From positions 1-9,295 of the forward strand of contig JANXRR010000637.1 in assembly GCA_025356795.1 (NCBI GenBank): a DNA stretch of 9,295 nt, given 5' to 3'. Under the pieces are notes generated by a model. That model was not told the DNA's origin and did not search any database. It saw only the letters and a list, made by a program, of their open reading frames with translations. Of the stretch, positions 1 to 6,855 are shown one piece after another (within the stretch, counting starts at the first letter, position 1; each line of letters begins with the position of its first letter). The position numbers and the translations under genes were made by a program. Source of the stretch: Bacteroidia bacterium (GTDB taxonomy: Bacteria; Bacteroidota; Bacteroidia; Cytophagales; Cyclobacteriaceae).

Positions 1-204
1 AATCATTGCATTTTTATCTAGTACTTGCAGTCCTGTTATTTCAATGCCGCCAACAAAATATTCGGTGGGGTTAGCATAATTTAGCACGCTAGGATCTGCC
101 GTTGGGGCTGGAGTAGGAGTTTTTTCCCTGCTTTTTCGGAATTGCCCAAACAACTGGAAATTACAGATGGAAGTAACTATAATTAATAGGACAAATTTCT
201 TCAT
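1..204 (-). CDS. bamA: BamA-like outer membrane assembly protein, N-terminal part
   Basis: Partial gene: the first 68 codons, with the rest beyond the left edge. The start is an ATG two bases after the uppS stop codon. The product begins with a signal peptide (MKKF, hydrophobic core at residues 5-16, probable cleavage FG|Q at residues 20/21). A proline- and threonine-rich linker follows (about residues 29-38), then YFVGGIEITG (49-58) and VLDKNAMI (61-68), which read as the first strand and helix of a POTRA domain. In the family, POTRA domains receive outer-membrane beta-barrel precursors in the periplasm and a C-terminal barrel inserts them. The uppS-bamA order is common in Bacteroidota and supports the call. 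Only part of one POTRA domain is visible, so another Omp85-family member cannot be excluded. The tight spacing suggests co-transcription with uppS. Confidence 0.72.
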   Translation of the reverse strand, partial: MKKFVLLIIVTSICNFQLFGQFRKSREKTPTPAPTADPSVLNYANPTEYFVGGIEITGLQVLDKNAMI

Positions 205-206
205 TT

Positions 207-950
207 CTATGCCGTGGGGGTCAACACCATTCCAAATCTTCTTTCACGCTTTTGATAATCAATAATAGCTTCGCACAAATTTTCTTTGCGGAAATCCGGC
301 CAAAGTGTTTTAGTAAAATAAAATTCGGAGTAAGCCATTTGCCACAATAAAAAATTACTAATCCTCATTTCACCACTCGTTCTTATAACTAGTTCAGGAT
401 CGGGGATGCCACTGGTATCCAAAAAATTAGCAAAAGTTGCTTCTCTAATATCCTTCATTTGCATGTTGCCGTTTTCAATTTCTTTTGCCATTCGCATGGC
501 CGCTTGTGTTATTTCCCATCGGCCGCTATAATTTAGCGCTAGTAACAATGTAAGACCGGTATTGTCTTTGGTTGCTTCCTTTGCCTCCATCAAATTTTTC
601 TGACAGATTGTAGGAAGATGATCAATACCACCAATGGTTAGTAGCTTTACTTTATTTTTTAGTAAAGTTTTTAATTCCTTTTGAAGAGTATTAACAAGTA
701 ACTCCATTAAACCATCAACTTCGTCTTTTGGCCTACCCCAGTTCTCAGTACTAAAAGCATAAAGTGTTAAGTATTTGACCCCAAGCTCACCACAGCCTTC
801 AATAATATCTTTTACGGCTTCAATGGCATTTCTATGACCGAAAATTCTTGCCGCACCTTTTTGTTTTGCCCATCTGCCATTGCCATCCATAATAACGGCA
901 ATGTGATTTGGCAAATTAGTAAAGTCAATATTTTCTTTCAATAGAGCCAC
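207..950 (-). CDS. uppS: Undecaprenyl diphosphate synthase (cis-prenyltransferase)
   Basis: Makes undecaprenyl diphosphate by adding isopentenyl diphosphate units to farnesyl diphosphate in cis; the product is the lipid carrier for peptidoglycan and other surface polymers. It acts in the cytoplasm at the inner membrane. The 247 residues match the family length. Visible motifs are HIAVIMDGNGRWA (residues 16-28, with the Mg/diphosphate-binding Asp at 22), GHRNA (38-42), LYAFSTENWGRP (63-74), ALNYSGRW, and the substrate-binding IRTSGEMRISNFLLWQ segment near the C-terminus, ending with YQKRERRFG. The start is GTG at 948-950: the N-terminus fits the family, no ATG lies nearby in frame, and TTG at codon 4 is a less likely alternative. 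A -7 type promoter element ends only seven bases upstream. The bamA-like gene follows after two bases, so these two form an operon. Confidence 0.96.
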   Translation of the reverse strand: MALLKENIDFTNLPNHIAVIMDGNGRWAKQKGAARIFGHRNAIEAVKDIIEGCGELGVKYLTLYAFSTENWGRPKDEVDGLMELLVNTLQKELKTLLKNKVKLLTIGGIDHLPTICQKNLMEAKEATKDNTGLTLLLALNYSGRWEITQAAMRMAKEIENGNMQMKDIREATFANFLDTSGIPDPELVIRTSGEMRISNFLLWQMAYSEFYFTKTLWPDFRKENLCEAIIDYQKRERRFGMVLTPTA

Positions 951-957
951 AAGACCG

Positions 958-988
958 CAAAAGTAGCCTATTTTTAATACTAATCACA
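958..988 (-). promoter_or_regulatory. Probable uppS promoter, nearly leaderless
   Basis: On the minus strand TACTTTTG (958-965) matches the Bacteroidota -7 consensus TAnnTTTG exactly. TGTG (985-988) lies 19 bases upstream and is one base from the usual TTTG of the -33 element. Only seven bases separate the -7 element from the GTG start, so transcription would begin at or within a few bases of the start codon. The match is seen; its use as a promoter is inferred. Confidence 0.5.
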
Positions 989-1028
989 GACACCGATTTT
1001 ATGCTTAGATAGGATGGTTTATAAAGAT

Positions 1029-1054
1029 AAAAAGTTTTGTATCAAACGATACTT
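1029..1054 (-). terminator. Weak terminator candidate after the 108-residue gene
   Basis: Directly after the stop codon at 1055-1057, the minus strand carries GTATC-GTTT-GATAC (1039-1052), a perfect five-base stem with a four-base loop. After six further bases comes a five-T run (1029-1033). The stem is short and AT-rich and the T run is not adjacent, so this is weak. It would separate the secreted-protein gene from uppS. Confidence 0.28.
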
Positions 1055-1381
1055 TCAATTATCAACTAAATCTGAAATTTTAAATTTCTGGATTATATAG
1101 TATAAAAAATTAAATGAAAGCGCATCATCCTCTTTTCCTGAAGATGGCTTATTGAGGTCGGCTTTTAATTTAGAGGGTGTGGTTGAGCTGGATTTTATAG
1201 AATCTCTTTTGGCGTTTTTAAATTCAGGTTCAAAAAGAAGTGGTTTGTCTTCATTGATTGTTGTTTCCATTATATGTGACAATGATGGTATTTCGCTGTT
1301 GGGTATATCATCTACCTGAGCCATTGCCATAAAAGAAAGCAATGATAAAGCAATGATAAGAAGGGCGAAATTTATTTTCAT
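1055..1381 (-). CDS. Small secreted protein of unknown function
   Basis: 108 residues, not recognised as a characterised family. A clear signal peptide is present: K2, a hydrophobic core over residues 5-18 and the cleavage site AMA|Q after residue 21. No lipobox cysteine is present, so the mature protein is probably periplasmic, or exported across the outer membrane by an unseen route. Residues 22-85 are polar and low in complexity, rich in Ser, Lys, Asp and Glu, and probably disordered. The last 22 residues change character: LSFNFLYYIIQKFKISD is aromatic and amphipathic and looks like the conserved, functional part, perhaps a membrane- or partner-binding helix. The start is the only upstream ATG that gives a signal peptide. 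It is divergent from the csaA gene with 48 bases between them, and lies 104 bases upstream of uppS. Composition is like its neighbours, so nothing suggests recent transfer. Confidence 0.75.
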   Translation of the reverse strand: MKINFALLIIALSLLSFMAMAQVDDIPNSEIPSLSHIMETTINEDKPLLFEPEFKNAKRDSIKSSSTTPSKLKADLNKPSSGKEDDALSFNFLYYIIQKFKISDLVDN

Positions 1382-1389
1382 ACTATCGG

Positions 1390-1423
1390 TTGAAACAGCT
1401 TATAAAGCAGTAAGTTATATTTT
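1390..1423 (+). promoter_or_regulatory. Possible csaA promoter
   Basis: TTG at 1390-1392 and TATATTTT at 1416-1423 (seven of eight to TAnnTTTG) lie 23 bases apart, slightly longer than the usual 19-21. The alternative TAAGTTAT at 1411-1418 has better spacing (18) but a poorer match. The 48-base divergent gap must hold the start signals for csaA and probably for the minus-strand gene, although no convincing site for the latter was seen. Confidence 0.28.
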
Positions 1424-1429
1424 TTTTCT

Positions 1430-1762
1430 ATGTGCACAATCGAGGAATTTGAAAAAGTTGAAATTAGGATCGGTACCATAGTCAATTGCCAACCTTTTCT
1501 TGAGGCCAAAAACCCTGCCTTTCAGTTGTGGATTGATGTTGGTGAATCGTATGGCATAAAAAAATCCAGTGCTCAAATCACGATTAATTATCAACCAGAA
1601 GAGTTAATAGGAACTCAAGTGTTATGTGTGGTTAATTTGCCACCGAAAAAGATAGCTTATTTTATTTCTGAAGTTTTAGTTCTGGGCTTCCCTGATAAAA
1701 ACGAGAATGTAGTTCTCTGTTCGGCTAGAAATAAAGTGCCAAATGGCGCAAGACTATATTAG
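1430..1762 (+). CDS. csaA: CsaA-type tRNA-binding domain protein
   Basis: A 110-residue stand-alone tRNA-binding (EMAP/Trbp111-type OB-fold) protein. It agrees throughout with the CsaA family: FEKVEIRIGTIV (residues 7-18), GIKKSSAQIT (42-51), VVNLPPKKIA (67-76), SEVLVLGF (80-87) and the C-terminal VPNGARLY (103-110). The length is that of the family. Members are cytoplasmic dimers; Bacillus subtilis CsaA has been described as a chaperone with export-related activity, and the fold binds tRNA in related proteins. The exact role in this phylum is unclear, so the symbol reflects family membership and not a tested function. The ATG is preceded by a T-rich stretch with no Shine-Dalgarno sequence. 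The murF-alr gene starts 12 bases after its stop codon, which suggests a two-gene operon. Confidence 0.9.
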   Translation: MCTIEEFEKVEIRIGTIVNCQPFLEAKNPAFQLWIDVGESYGIKKSSAQITINYQPEELIGTQVLCVVNLPPKKIAYFISEVLVLGFPDKNENVVLCSARNKVPNGARLY

Positions 1763-1774
1763 ATAATTTTATAC

Positions 1775-4225
1775 ATGATCCTGTTTTCCAAACTAAAGAA
1801 TATTTGTGAAGGTAAAATACTATTGCTATGTGAAGACGTTGAGGTAAAATCGCTTTTAATAGACAGCAGGAAAATGGGGCTTTCCTTAGGCGCGGTTTTC
1901 TTTGCCATTGATGGAGAAAGAAATGACGGCCACAATTACATCGAAAAGTTATATGTTGCGGGCGTTAAAAATTTCATTGTTGAAAAAATTATTGAAACAA
2001 AAATGTTTCCGCTAGCTAATATTCTGCTGGTAAAATCTTCTGTTGATGCTCTTCAAAAAGTTGCTAGCTATAATCGAAGTCTCTTTCATTTTCCAGTAAT
2101 AGGTATAACAGGCAGCAATGGAAAAACAATTATTAAAGAATGGCTTTCTAATTTGCTAGCTCCCGATTTCTCAATCGTAAAAAATCCGGGGAGCTATAAT
2201 TCTCAAGTAGGCGTTCCATTATCTATTTGGCAGCTGGCACAACATCATGAACTGGGTATTTTCGAGGCAGGTATTTCAAAAGTTGGTGAAATGCAATTGT
2301 TGGAAAAAGTAATGCAACCAACCATAGGCATTATTAGCAACATCGGTTCAGCCCATGATGAGGGATTTGAAAATCAAGGCCAAAAAATTGCGGAAAAGCT
2401 TATGCTATTTCGCAACAGCAATTACCTTATTTACTGTAAAGATCACTACGCACTGGCCTTGGCAGTTGAAAAAGCCTTCGGAGATGAAAAATTAATTAGT
2501 TGGGGAAAGATCAACGGTTCTAAGATACTTTGGCTACAAAACAGTGAGACTGAAATTCAAATCACTTGGCAAGATCTTGTTTTTACTATACAATTTCCTT
2601 TTAGTGATAAAGCATCTCAGGAAAATGCGGGACACTGCATTGCCGCTATGTTGCTAATGAAATGTGACCCTGCCACCATACAGAAAAGAATAAGCCAAAT
2701 TAAAAGTGTGCCCATGAGGCTTGAGTTAAAACAAGCTATCAACAATTGCCAACTGATTGACGACTCTTATAATAATGATTTAGGTGGGCTTCAAATCGGG
2801 CTCAATTTTTTATCAGGATTTCACAATAAAAAGAAAATAATTGTTTTATCTGATATACTACAATCTGGCCTGGACGAGGAAGCTTTGGTCGATACTATAT
2901 CTTCCCTGATAGTAAGCACTGAGGTGGATTCGTTTATTGGAATTGGTAACGTATTGAAAAAGTATAGCCAGAAAATCAAAGCTCGAATTCCTCAAGCCGA
3001 GTTTTATTTAACAACGCACAATTATTTAGAATCAAAAAGCTGGAATAATTTTCGGGATGCAATAATTTTTTTAAAGGGAGCAAGAAACTTTCAATTTGAA
3101 AAAATTGCCCATCAACTGCAAAGAAAAATACACGGCACTGTGCTTGAAATTGATTTGAGCGCAATGGTTCATAACCTGAATTTTTTTAAAGCAAAACTTA
3201 AGCCTTCAGTTAAATTGATGGTGATGGTAAAAGCCTTTGCCTATGGAAGCGGCAGTGAGCAAGTAGCTAGTTTGCTCCAATATCATAAAATTGATTATTT
3301 GGGAGTAGCCTATGCAGATGAAGGCGTTGAACTTAGAAAAAGTGGAATTCAATTGCCGATCATGGTAATGAATCCTTCCAACGAAAGTTTTGATACACTT
3401 CTACATAATAAGTTGGAGCCTGAAATGTATAGCTTCAAAATTCTTACTTCGCTTATTAATTTTCTTAACGGAAGAGAATGCAAAATCCATCTAAAGATTG
3501 ATACAGGTATGCACCGCTTAGGATTTATTGAACAAGAAATTGATGAATTAATTTCGCAGTTAAGTAGTAACAAAAATTTACAGATTGCCTCGGTATTTAC
3601 TCATTTCGCTAGTGCTGACGAAAAAATGCACGATGAATTTACAACTCATCAGGCAGAAAGCTTCAAGAAAATTACTAAGCAGTTGAAACAGGAATTAGCA
3701 ATTGATCCCATTTTGCATATCCTCAATTCTTCTGGAATTTTGAGGTTTAAAGACTATCAATTAGATATGGTTAGGCTTGGGATAGGTTTGTATGGCATCA
3801 ACCCAACGCAAGATAAAGTTGATCAATTAATACCGGTAACAACTTTAAAAACAATAATTTCTCAAATAAAACGAGTGAGTGCCGGAGAAACAATTGGGTA
3901 TGGTCGCTGGGGCAAACCTGAAAAAGAGATGACAATAGCTACTATAGCTATTGGTTATGCCGATGGTTTTAGCAGAGCATTTAGCAAAGGTGTTGGTTCA
4001 GTTTTGATAAATGGCTGTTTGGCCCCCGTGGTGGGTAATGTTTGCATGGACATGACCATGGTTGACATCTCCAATATTAAAGCCAAAGAAGGAGATGAAG
4101 TAATTGTATTTGGGAAAGAATACCCAATTCATTTCCTATCGAAGGCTATTAATACAATACCTTACGAAATACTCACCAGTACTAGTGAGCGAGTAAAGCG
4201 GTTATTTTATACCGAATCGATTTAA
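1775..4225 (+). CDS. murF-alr: Bifunctional MurF / alanine racemase
   Basis: One 816-residue chain joining two cytoplasmic enzymes. Residues 1 to about 450 are MurF, which adds D-Ala-D-Ala to UDP-MurNAc-tripeptide with ATP. Visible are the N-terminal IDSRK (29-33), the P-loop GITGSNGKT (110-118, Lys117), SYNSQVGVPLS (140-150), EAGIS (164-168), NIGSAHDEGF (189-198), and PMRLELK followed by DDSYNND in the C-terminal part. From His453 (HGTVLEIDLSAMVHNL) the chain is a fold-type III alanine racemase, which interconverts L- and D-alanine using pyridoxal phosphate. The cofactor lysine is Lys486 in VKAFAYGSG, the second catalytic base is Tyr728 in IGYADGFSR, and VRLGIGLYG and GNVCMDMTMVD complete the site. 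Both halves look intact. The fusion is usual in Bacteroidota and couples D-Ala supply to its use. The stop codon lies one base from that of a converging small gene. Confidence 0.96.
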   Translation: MILFSKLKNICEGKILLLCEDVEVKSLLIDSRKMGLSLGAVFFAIDGERNDGHNYIEKLYVAGVKNFIVEKIIETKMFPLANILLVKSSVDALQKVASYNRSLFHFPVIGITGSNGKTIIKEWLSNLLAPDFSIVKNPGSYNSQVGVPLSIWQLAQHHELGIFEAGISKVGEMQLLEKVMQPTIGIISNIGSAHDEGFENQGQKIAEKLMLFRNSNYLIYCKDHYALALAVEKAFGDEKLISWGKINGSKILWLQNSETEIQITWQDLVFTIQFPFSDKASQENAGHCIAAMLLMKCDPATIQKRISQIKSVPMRLELKQAINNCQLIDDSYNNDLGGLQIGLNFLSGFHNKKKIIVLSDILQSGLDEEALVDTISSLIVSTEVDSFIGIGNVLKKYSQKIKARIPQAEFYLTTHNYLESKSWNNFRDAIIFLKGARNFQFEKIAHQLQRKIHGTVLEIDLSAMVHNLNFFKAKLKPSVKLMVMVKAFAYGSGSEQVASLLQYHKIDYLGVAYADEGVELRKSGIQLPIMVMNPSNESFDTLLHNKLEPEMYSFKILTSLINFLNGRECKIHLKIDTGMHRLGFIEQEIDELISQLSSNKNLQIASVFTHFASADEKMHDEFTTHQAESFKKITKQLKQELAIDPILHILNSSGILRFKDYQLDMVRLGIGLYGINPTQDKVDQLIPVTTLKTIISQIKRVSAGETIGYGRWGKPEKEMTIATIAIGYADGFSRAFSKGVGSVLINGCLAPVVGNVCMDMTMVDISNIKAKEGDEVIVFGKEYPIHFLSKAINTIPYEILTSTSERVKRLFYTESI

Positions 4226-4226
4226 T

Positions 4227-4364
4227 TTAACCACAGCCAATATTCTTTTTCAAATCCATAGAAGGCAACCCCCCAAAATCGAAACCCTCTGCTTTAGCAG
4301 GAATGAGAGGTGTTTGAGGCTTCTCTTCCTTTTCTTTTTTAGATTTGCGCTGCTTTTTTTTCAT
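4227..4364 (-). CDS. 45-residue lysine-rich small protein, unknown function
   Basis: The ATG at 4362-4364 opens a 45-codon frame ending with TAA at 4227-4229. The first 15 residues are almost all charged (MKKKQRKSKK then EKEEK). The middle is PQTPLIPAKAEG, and the C-terminal part FDFGGLPSMDLKKNIGCG is glycine-rich and ends in Cys-Gly. The frame fills most of the 230-base gap between murF-alr and feoA. It starts with a normal ATG and stops one base before the murF-alr stop codon, as expected for packed convergent genes. No signal peptide or membrane segment is present, so it should be cytoplasmic; the basic N-terminus might contact nucleic acid or ribosomes, which is inference only. The C-terminal pattern resembles small uncharacterised Bacteroidota proteins ending in DLKKN-x-GCG that I recall but cannot verify here. 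Chance occurrence of so short a frame is the main alternative. Confidence 0.62.
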   Translation of the reverse strand: MKKKQRKSKKEKEEKPQTPLIPAKAEGFDFGGLPSMDLKKNIGCG

Positions 4365-4398
4365 TGGCAAATTATTAATTTAAGTCAGGTAAAAATCA

Positions 4399-4429
4399 TT
4401 GTTTCCAAGGATTTTGAAATCTATATTCG
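4399..4429 (+). promoter_or_regulatory. Probable feoAB promoter
   Basis: TTG at 4399-4401 is followed after 20 bases by TATATTCG at 4422-4429, seven of eight to the Bacteroidota -7 consensus TAnnTTTG. Transcription would start near 4434, leaving an A/T-rich leader of about 20 bases before the feoA ATG. No obvious Fur or DtxR-type palindrome was seen around it, so iron control cannot be read from the sequence. The region 4365-4456 otherwise holds no gene. Confidence 0.5.
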
Positions 4430-4456
4430 CACAATTTAAAATTAATCTAAATAAGA

Positions 4457-4690
4457 ATGGTTGTTAAAAACAAAACTGTGGCCGATATGAAGCCTGGTGA
4501 AACAGCCATTATTGTTGGATTTTCTGACGATCAAATTTCAGTAAAGTTATTAGAGATGGGTTTTCTCCCCGGCACTTCCATCCGTTTTAATTTTAAAGCT
4601 CCTTTTGGCGATCCCATTTGTGTGAGCGTTTCCGGATACGATTTATCATTGAGGTTGGATGAGGCGATTGTAATTTCTATTCTGAACTAA
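4457..4690 (+). CDS. feoA: FeoA, ferrous iron transport accessory protein
   Basis: A 77-residue cytoplasmic SH3-like protein that works with FeoB in ferrous iron uptake, probably by binding it and modulating its activity. The family pattern is clear: an opening MKPGETAIIVGF (residues 11-22), the central LLEMGFLPGTSIRF (31-44), the APFGDPICVSV stretch (48-58) and the end YDLSLRLDEAIVISI. The length is normal for a single-domain FeoA. The ATG has an A-rich leader and no Shine-Dalgarno sequence. feoB begins five bases after the stop codon, so the two are almost certainly co-transcribed. Some bacteria fuse FeoA to FeoB, but here they are separate. Confidence 0.95.
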   Translation: MVVKNKTVADMKPGETAIIVGFSDDQISVKLLEMGFLPGTSIRFNFKAPFGDPICVSVSGYDLSLRLDEAIVISILN

Positions 4691-4695
4691 AGGCT

Positions 4696-6804
4696 GTGGA
4701 GAGAAAAATAAAGGTTGCTTTAACGGGGAAGCCAAATTCTGGCAAATCTTCACTATTCAATCAACTTACCGGCTTAAACCAAAAAGTTGGCAATTTCCCT
4801 GGAGTTACAGTGGATAAGCGCACAGGCATGTGCGAGCTAGATGAAAATACCCTTGCCCAAATTCTTGATTTGCCCGGTACTTACAGTTTGTACCCTCGGT
4901 CATTAGATGAAAAAATTGTGGCCGAAGTATTTGCCGATCGCAAAGGAATTTACTTTCCCGATAAGGTTGTTTTGGTGGCAGATACCACTAATCTGAAAAA
5001 CTGTTTTTTGCTTTTAACACAACTCATCGATTTGAAAATTCCAACTATTGTTGCTCTTAATATGGTAGATGTTGCAGCAAAATCGGGGATGAGCATAGAT
5101 ATTAAATTGCTTTCGTCCTTAATGGATGTTCCTGTCGTTTTTATTAACGCACGAAAAGGGCAGGGAATAGAAAAACTAAAAAAGCTCTTACTACTGCCGC
5201 TAAAGGTTTCTGAAAGGAAAGTTTTTGCAATCGATAGTGAGATAATGCCAGCAGTAAATGAGATAAAAGATAAACTTCAATTGTCGTCAGATTACGAAAG
5301 CTATCAACTGCTGCAGCAAAGAGATCATTTCAACTTTTTAACTGCCGAGCAGAAAAAATTTATTGTTGATTTAAGCAAAGAATACAAAGTCTTTCCAGGG
5401 AAATACCAAGGTGCGGAAACAATTTTACGGTATGGTTTTATTCAAGAGGTATTAAATAAAATAATAATACGATCGGCCAATCCAGAATGGAACAAGATGA
5501 CTCATCAGTTAGATCGTCTTTTTACCCATAAGATTTGGGGCTACACTATTTTTTTTACTGTATTATTTTTGATTTTCCAATCCATTTTTACTCTTGCGCA
5601 AATCCCCATGGATTTTATTGATGGCTCGTTTGCGTCACTATCCAATTATCTATCTAATCATCTTCCGCACGGCCCACTATTTGAAATGCTTGCTAGTGGC
5701 ATTATACCAGGCATTGGAGGCATTGTCATCTTCATTCCGCAAATAGCTATTTTGTTTGCCTTCATTGCTATTTTAGAAGAGACAGGATACATGGCCAGAG
5801 TCGTTTTTCTGATGGACAAAATAATGCGGCAATTTGGGTTGAATGGAAAAAGTGTAGTGCCACTTATGTCTGGGTGGGCATGTGCCATTCCAGCTATAAT
5901 GGCCACCCGCACCATTGAAAGTTGGAAAGATAGGCTCATCACAATATTTGTAATTCCTTTTATGAGCTGCTCAGCTCGGCTTCCCGTATTTGCAATTTTA
6001 GTAGCTCTGGTTGTACCCGATGTTAAAGTTATAGGCATCTTTAACTTGCAAGGAGTGGCTTTAATGGGTCTTTATCTGCTCGGTTTTGTAGCGGCATTAG
6101 TAACGGCATGGGCAATGAAGATAATTTTGAATGTGAAGGAGAGAAGCTTCCTTATTATGGAAATGCCCACGTATAGAATGCCAAAATGGTCGAATGTTGG
6201 CTATACTATAATTGAAAAAACAAAAACATTTGTGTACGAAGCGGGCAAAGTAATTTTAGCAGTTTCAATAATTTTATGGGTTTTGGCAAGCTATGGCCCA
6301 AAAGACGAAATGAATGGAGCAAAAGAAGTAATACAAACGAGGAATATCGGGATGAACCTTTCAACGGATGAAATCAACAATCAAGTAGCTGCTTATAAAC
6401 TTGAGCATTCGTATGCAGGTATTATTGGCAAGGGCATTGAACCAATTATTAAACCTTTGGGGTACGATTGGAAAATTGGCATTGCCCTCATAACATCATT
6501 TGCCGCAAGAGAGGTTTTTGTAGGTACCATAGCAACAATTTATAGCTTAGGAAGCACCAATGAACAGCCCACCATAAAGGCCAGACTTCAATCAGAAATT
6601 AATCCATTAACCGGTGGGCCCAGGTTCACACCTGCAGTGGGGTTTTCCCTTCTAATCTTCTATACATTCGCCATGCAATGTGCTAGCACATTGGCGGTAG
6701 TTAAAAGGGAAACTAAAAGTTGGAAGTGGCCCCTCATACAGCTCGCTTATATGACAGGCCTAGCGTATGGTCTGGCATTTATTATTTTTCAAATATTGTC
6801 ATGA
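4696..6804 (+). CDS. feoB: FeoB, ferrous iron transporter
   Basis: An inner-membrane Fe(II) importer of 702 residues with an N-terminal G-protein domain. GTPase motifs: G1 GKPNSGKS (residues 11-18), G2 around GNFPGVTV (32-39), G3 DLPG (58-61), G4 NMVD (122-125) and G5 NARKG (151-155), where SAR is more usual. A helical, guanine-dissociation-like segment follows (about 175-265), then the membrane domain from about residue 280. The two gate repeats are recognisable: GIGGIVIFIPQIAIL with EETGYMAR (361-368), GWACAIPAIM with Cys396, PFMSCSARLPV with Cys425, and the later FAAREVFVGT and FAMQCAST. The start is GTG at 4696-4698, with AAAGG two bases upstream overlapping the feoA stop. The next in-frame Met (45) lies after the P-loop, so GTG is required. 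The length is near that of other Bacteroidota FeoB and below the roughly 770 residues of E. coli. No feoC follows. Confidence 0.97.
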   Translation: MERKIKVALTGKPNSGKSSLFNQLTGLNQKVGNFPGVTVDKRTGMCELDENTLAQILDLPGTYSLYPRSLDEKIVAEVFADRKGIYFPDKVVLVADTTNLKNCFLLLTQLIDLKIPTIVALNMVDVAAKSGMSIDIKLLSSLMDVPVVFINARKGQGIEKLKKLLLLPLKVSERKVFAIDSEIMPAVNEIKDKLQLSSDYESYQLLQQRDHFNFLTAEQKKFIVDLSKEYKVFPGKYQGAETILRYGFIQEVLNKIIIRSANPEWNKMTHQLDRLFTHKIWGYTIFFTVLFLIFQSIFTLAQIPMDFIDGSFASLSNYLSNHLPHGPLFEMLASGIIPGIGGIVIFIPQIAILFAFIAILEETGYMARVVFLMDKIMRQFGLNGKSVVPLMSGWACAIPAIMATRTIESWKDRLITIFVIPFMSCSARLPVFAILVALVVPDVKVIGIFNLQGVALMGLYLLGFVAALVTAWAMKIILNVKERSFLIMEMPTYRMPKWSNVGYTIIEKTKTFVYEAGKVILAVSIILWVLASYGPKDEMNGAKEVIQTRNIGMNLSTDEINNQVAAYKLEHSYAGIIGKGIEPIIKPLGYDWKIGIALITSFAAREVFVGTIATIYSLGSTNEQPTIKARLQSEINPLTGGPRFTPAVGFSLLIFYTFAMQCASTLAVVKRETKSWKWPLIQLAYMTGLAYGLAFIIFQILS

Positions 6805-6855
6805 TATGATTCAATTACCTATTTCTGTTATCTTTAAGGGTAATAAAAACAGGAA

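Noticed and set aside
2976..3164. Minus-strand frame of 62 codons inside murF-alr
   Set aside because: It lies wholly within the well-supported MurF coding region, has no protein-like pattern and reads as the reverse of a real gene.
4290..4320. Hairpin CTGC-TTTA-GCAG with outer CCTCT/AGAGG arms
   Set aside because: It falls inside the 45-codon gene, has no following T run on either strand, and is explained as coding sequence.
5658..6038. Minus-strand frame of 126 codons inside feoB
   Set aside because: It is antisense to the conserved FeoB gate region; its length comes from the composition of the membrane-domain codons, and no family pattern is visible.
6805..6855. Terminator after feoB
   Set aside because: Only a weak ACCT/AGGGT pairing with a long loop and no T run, so read-through into the TerB-like gene is as likely.
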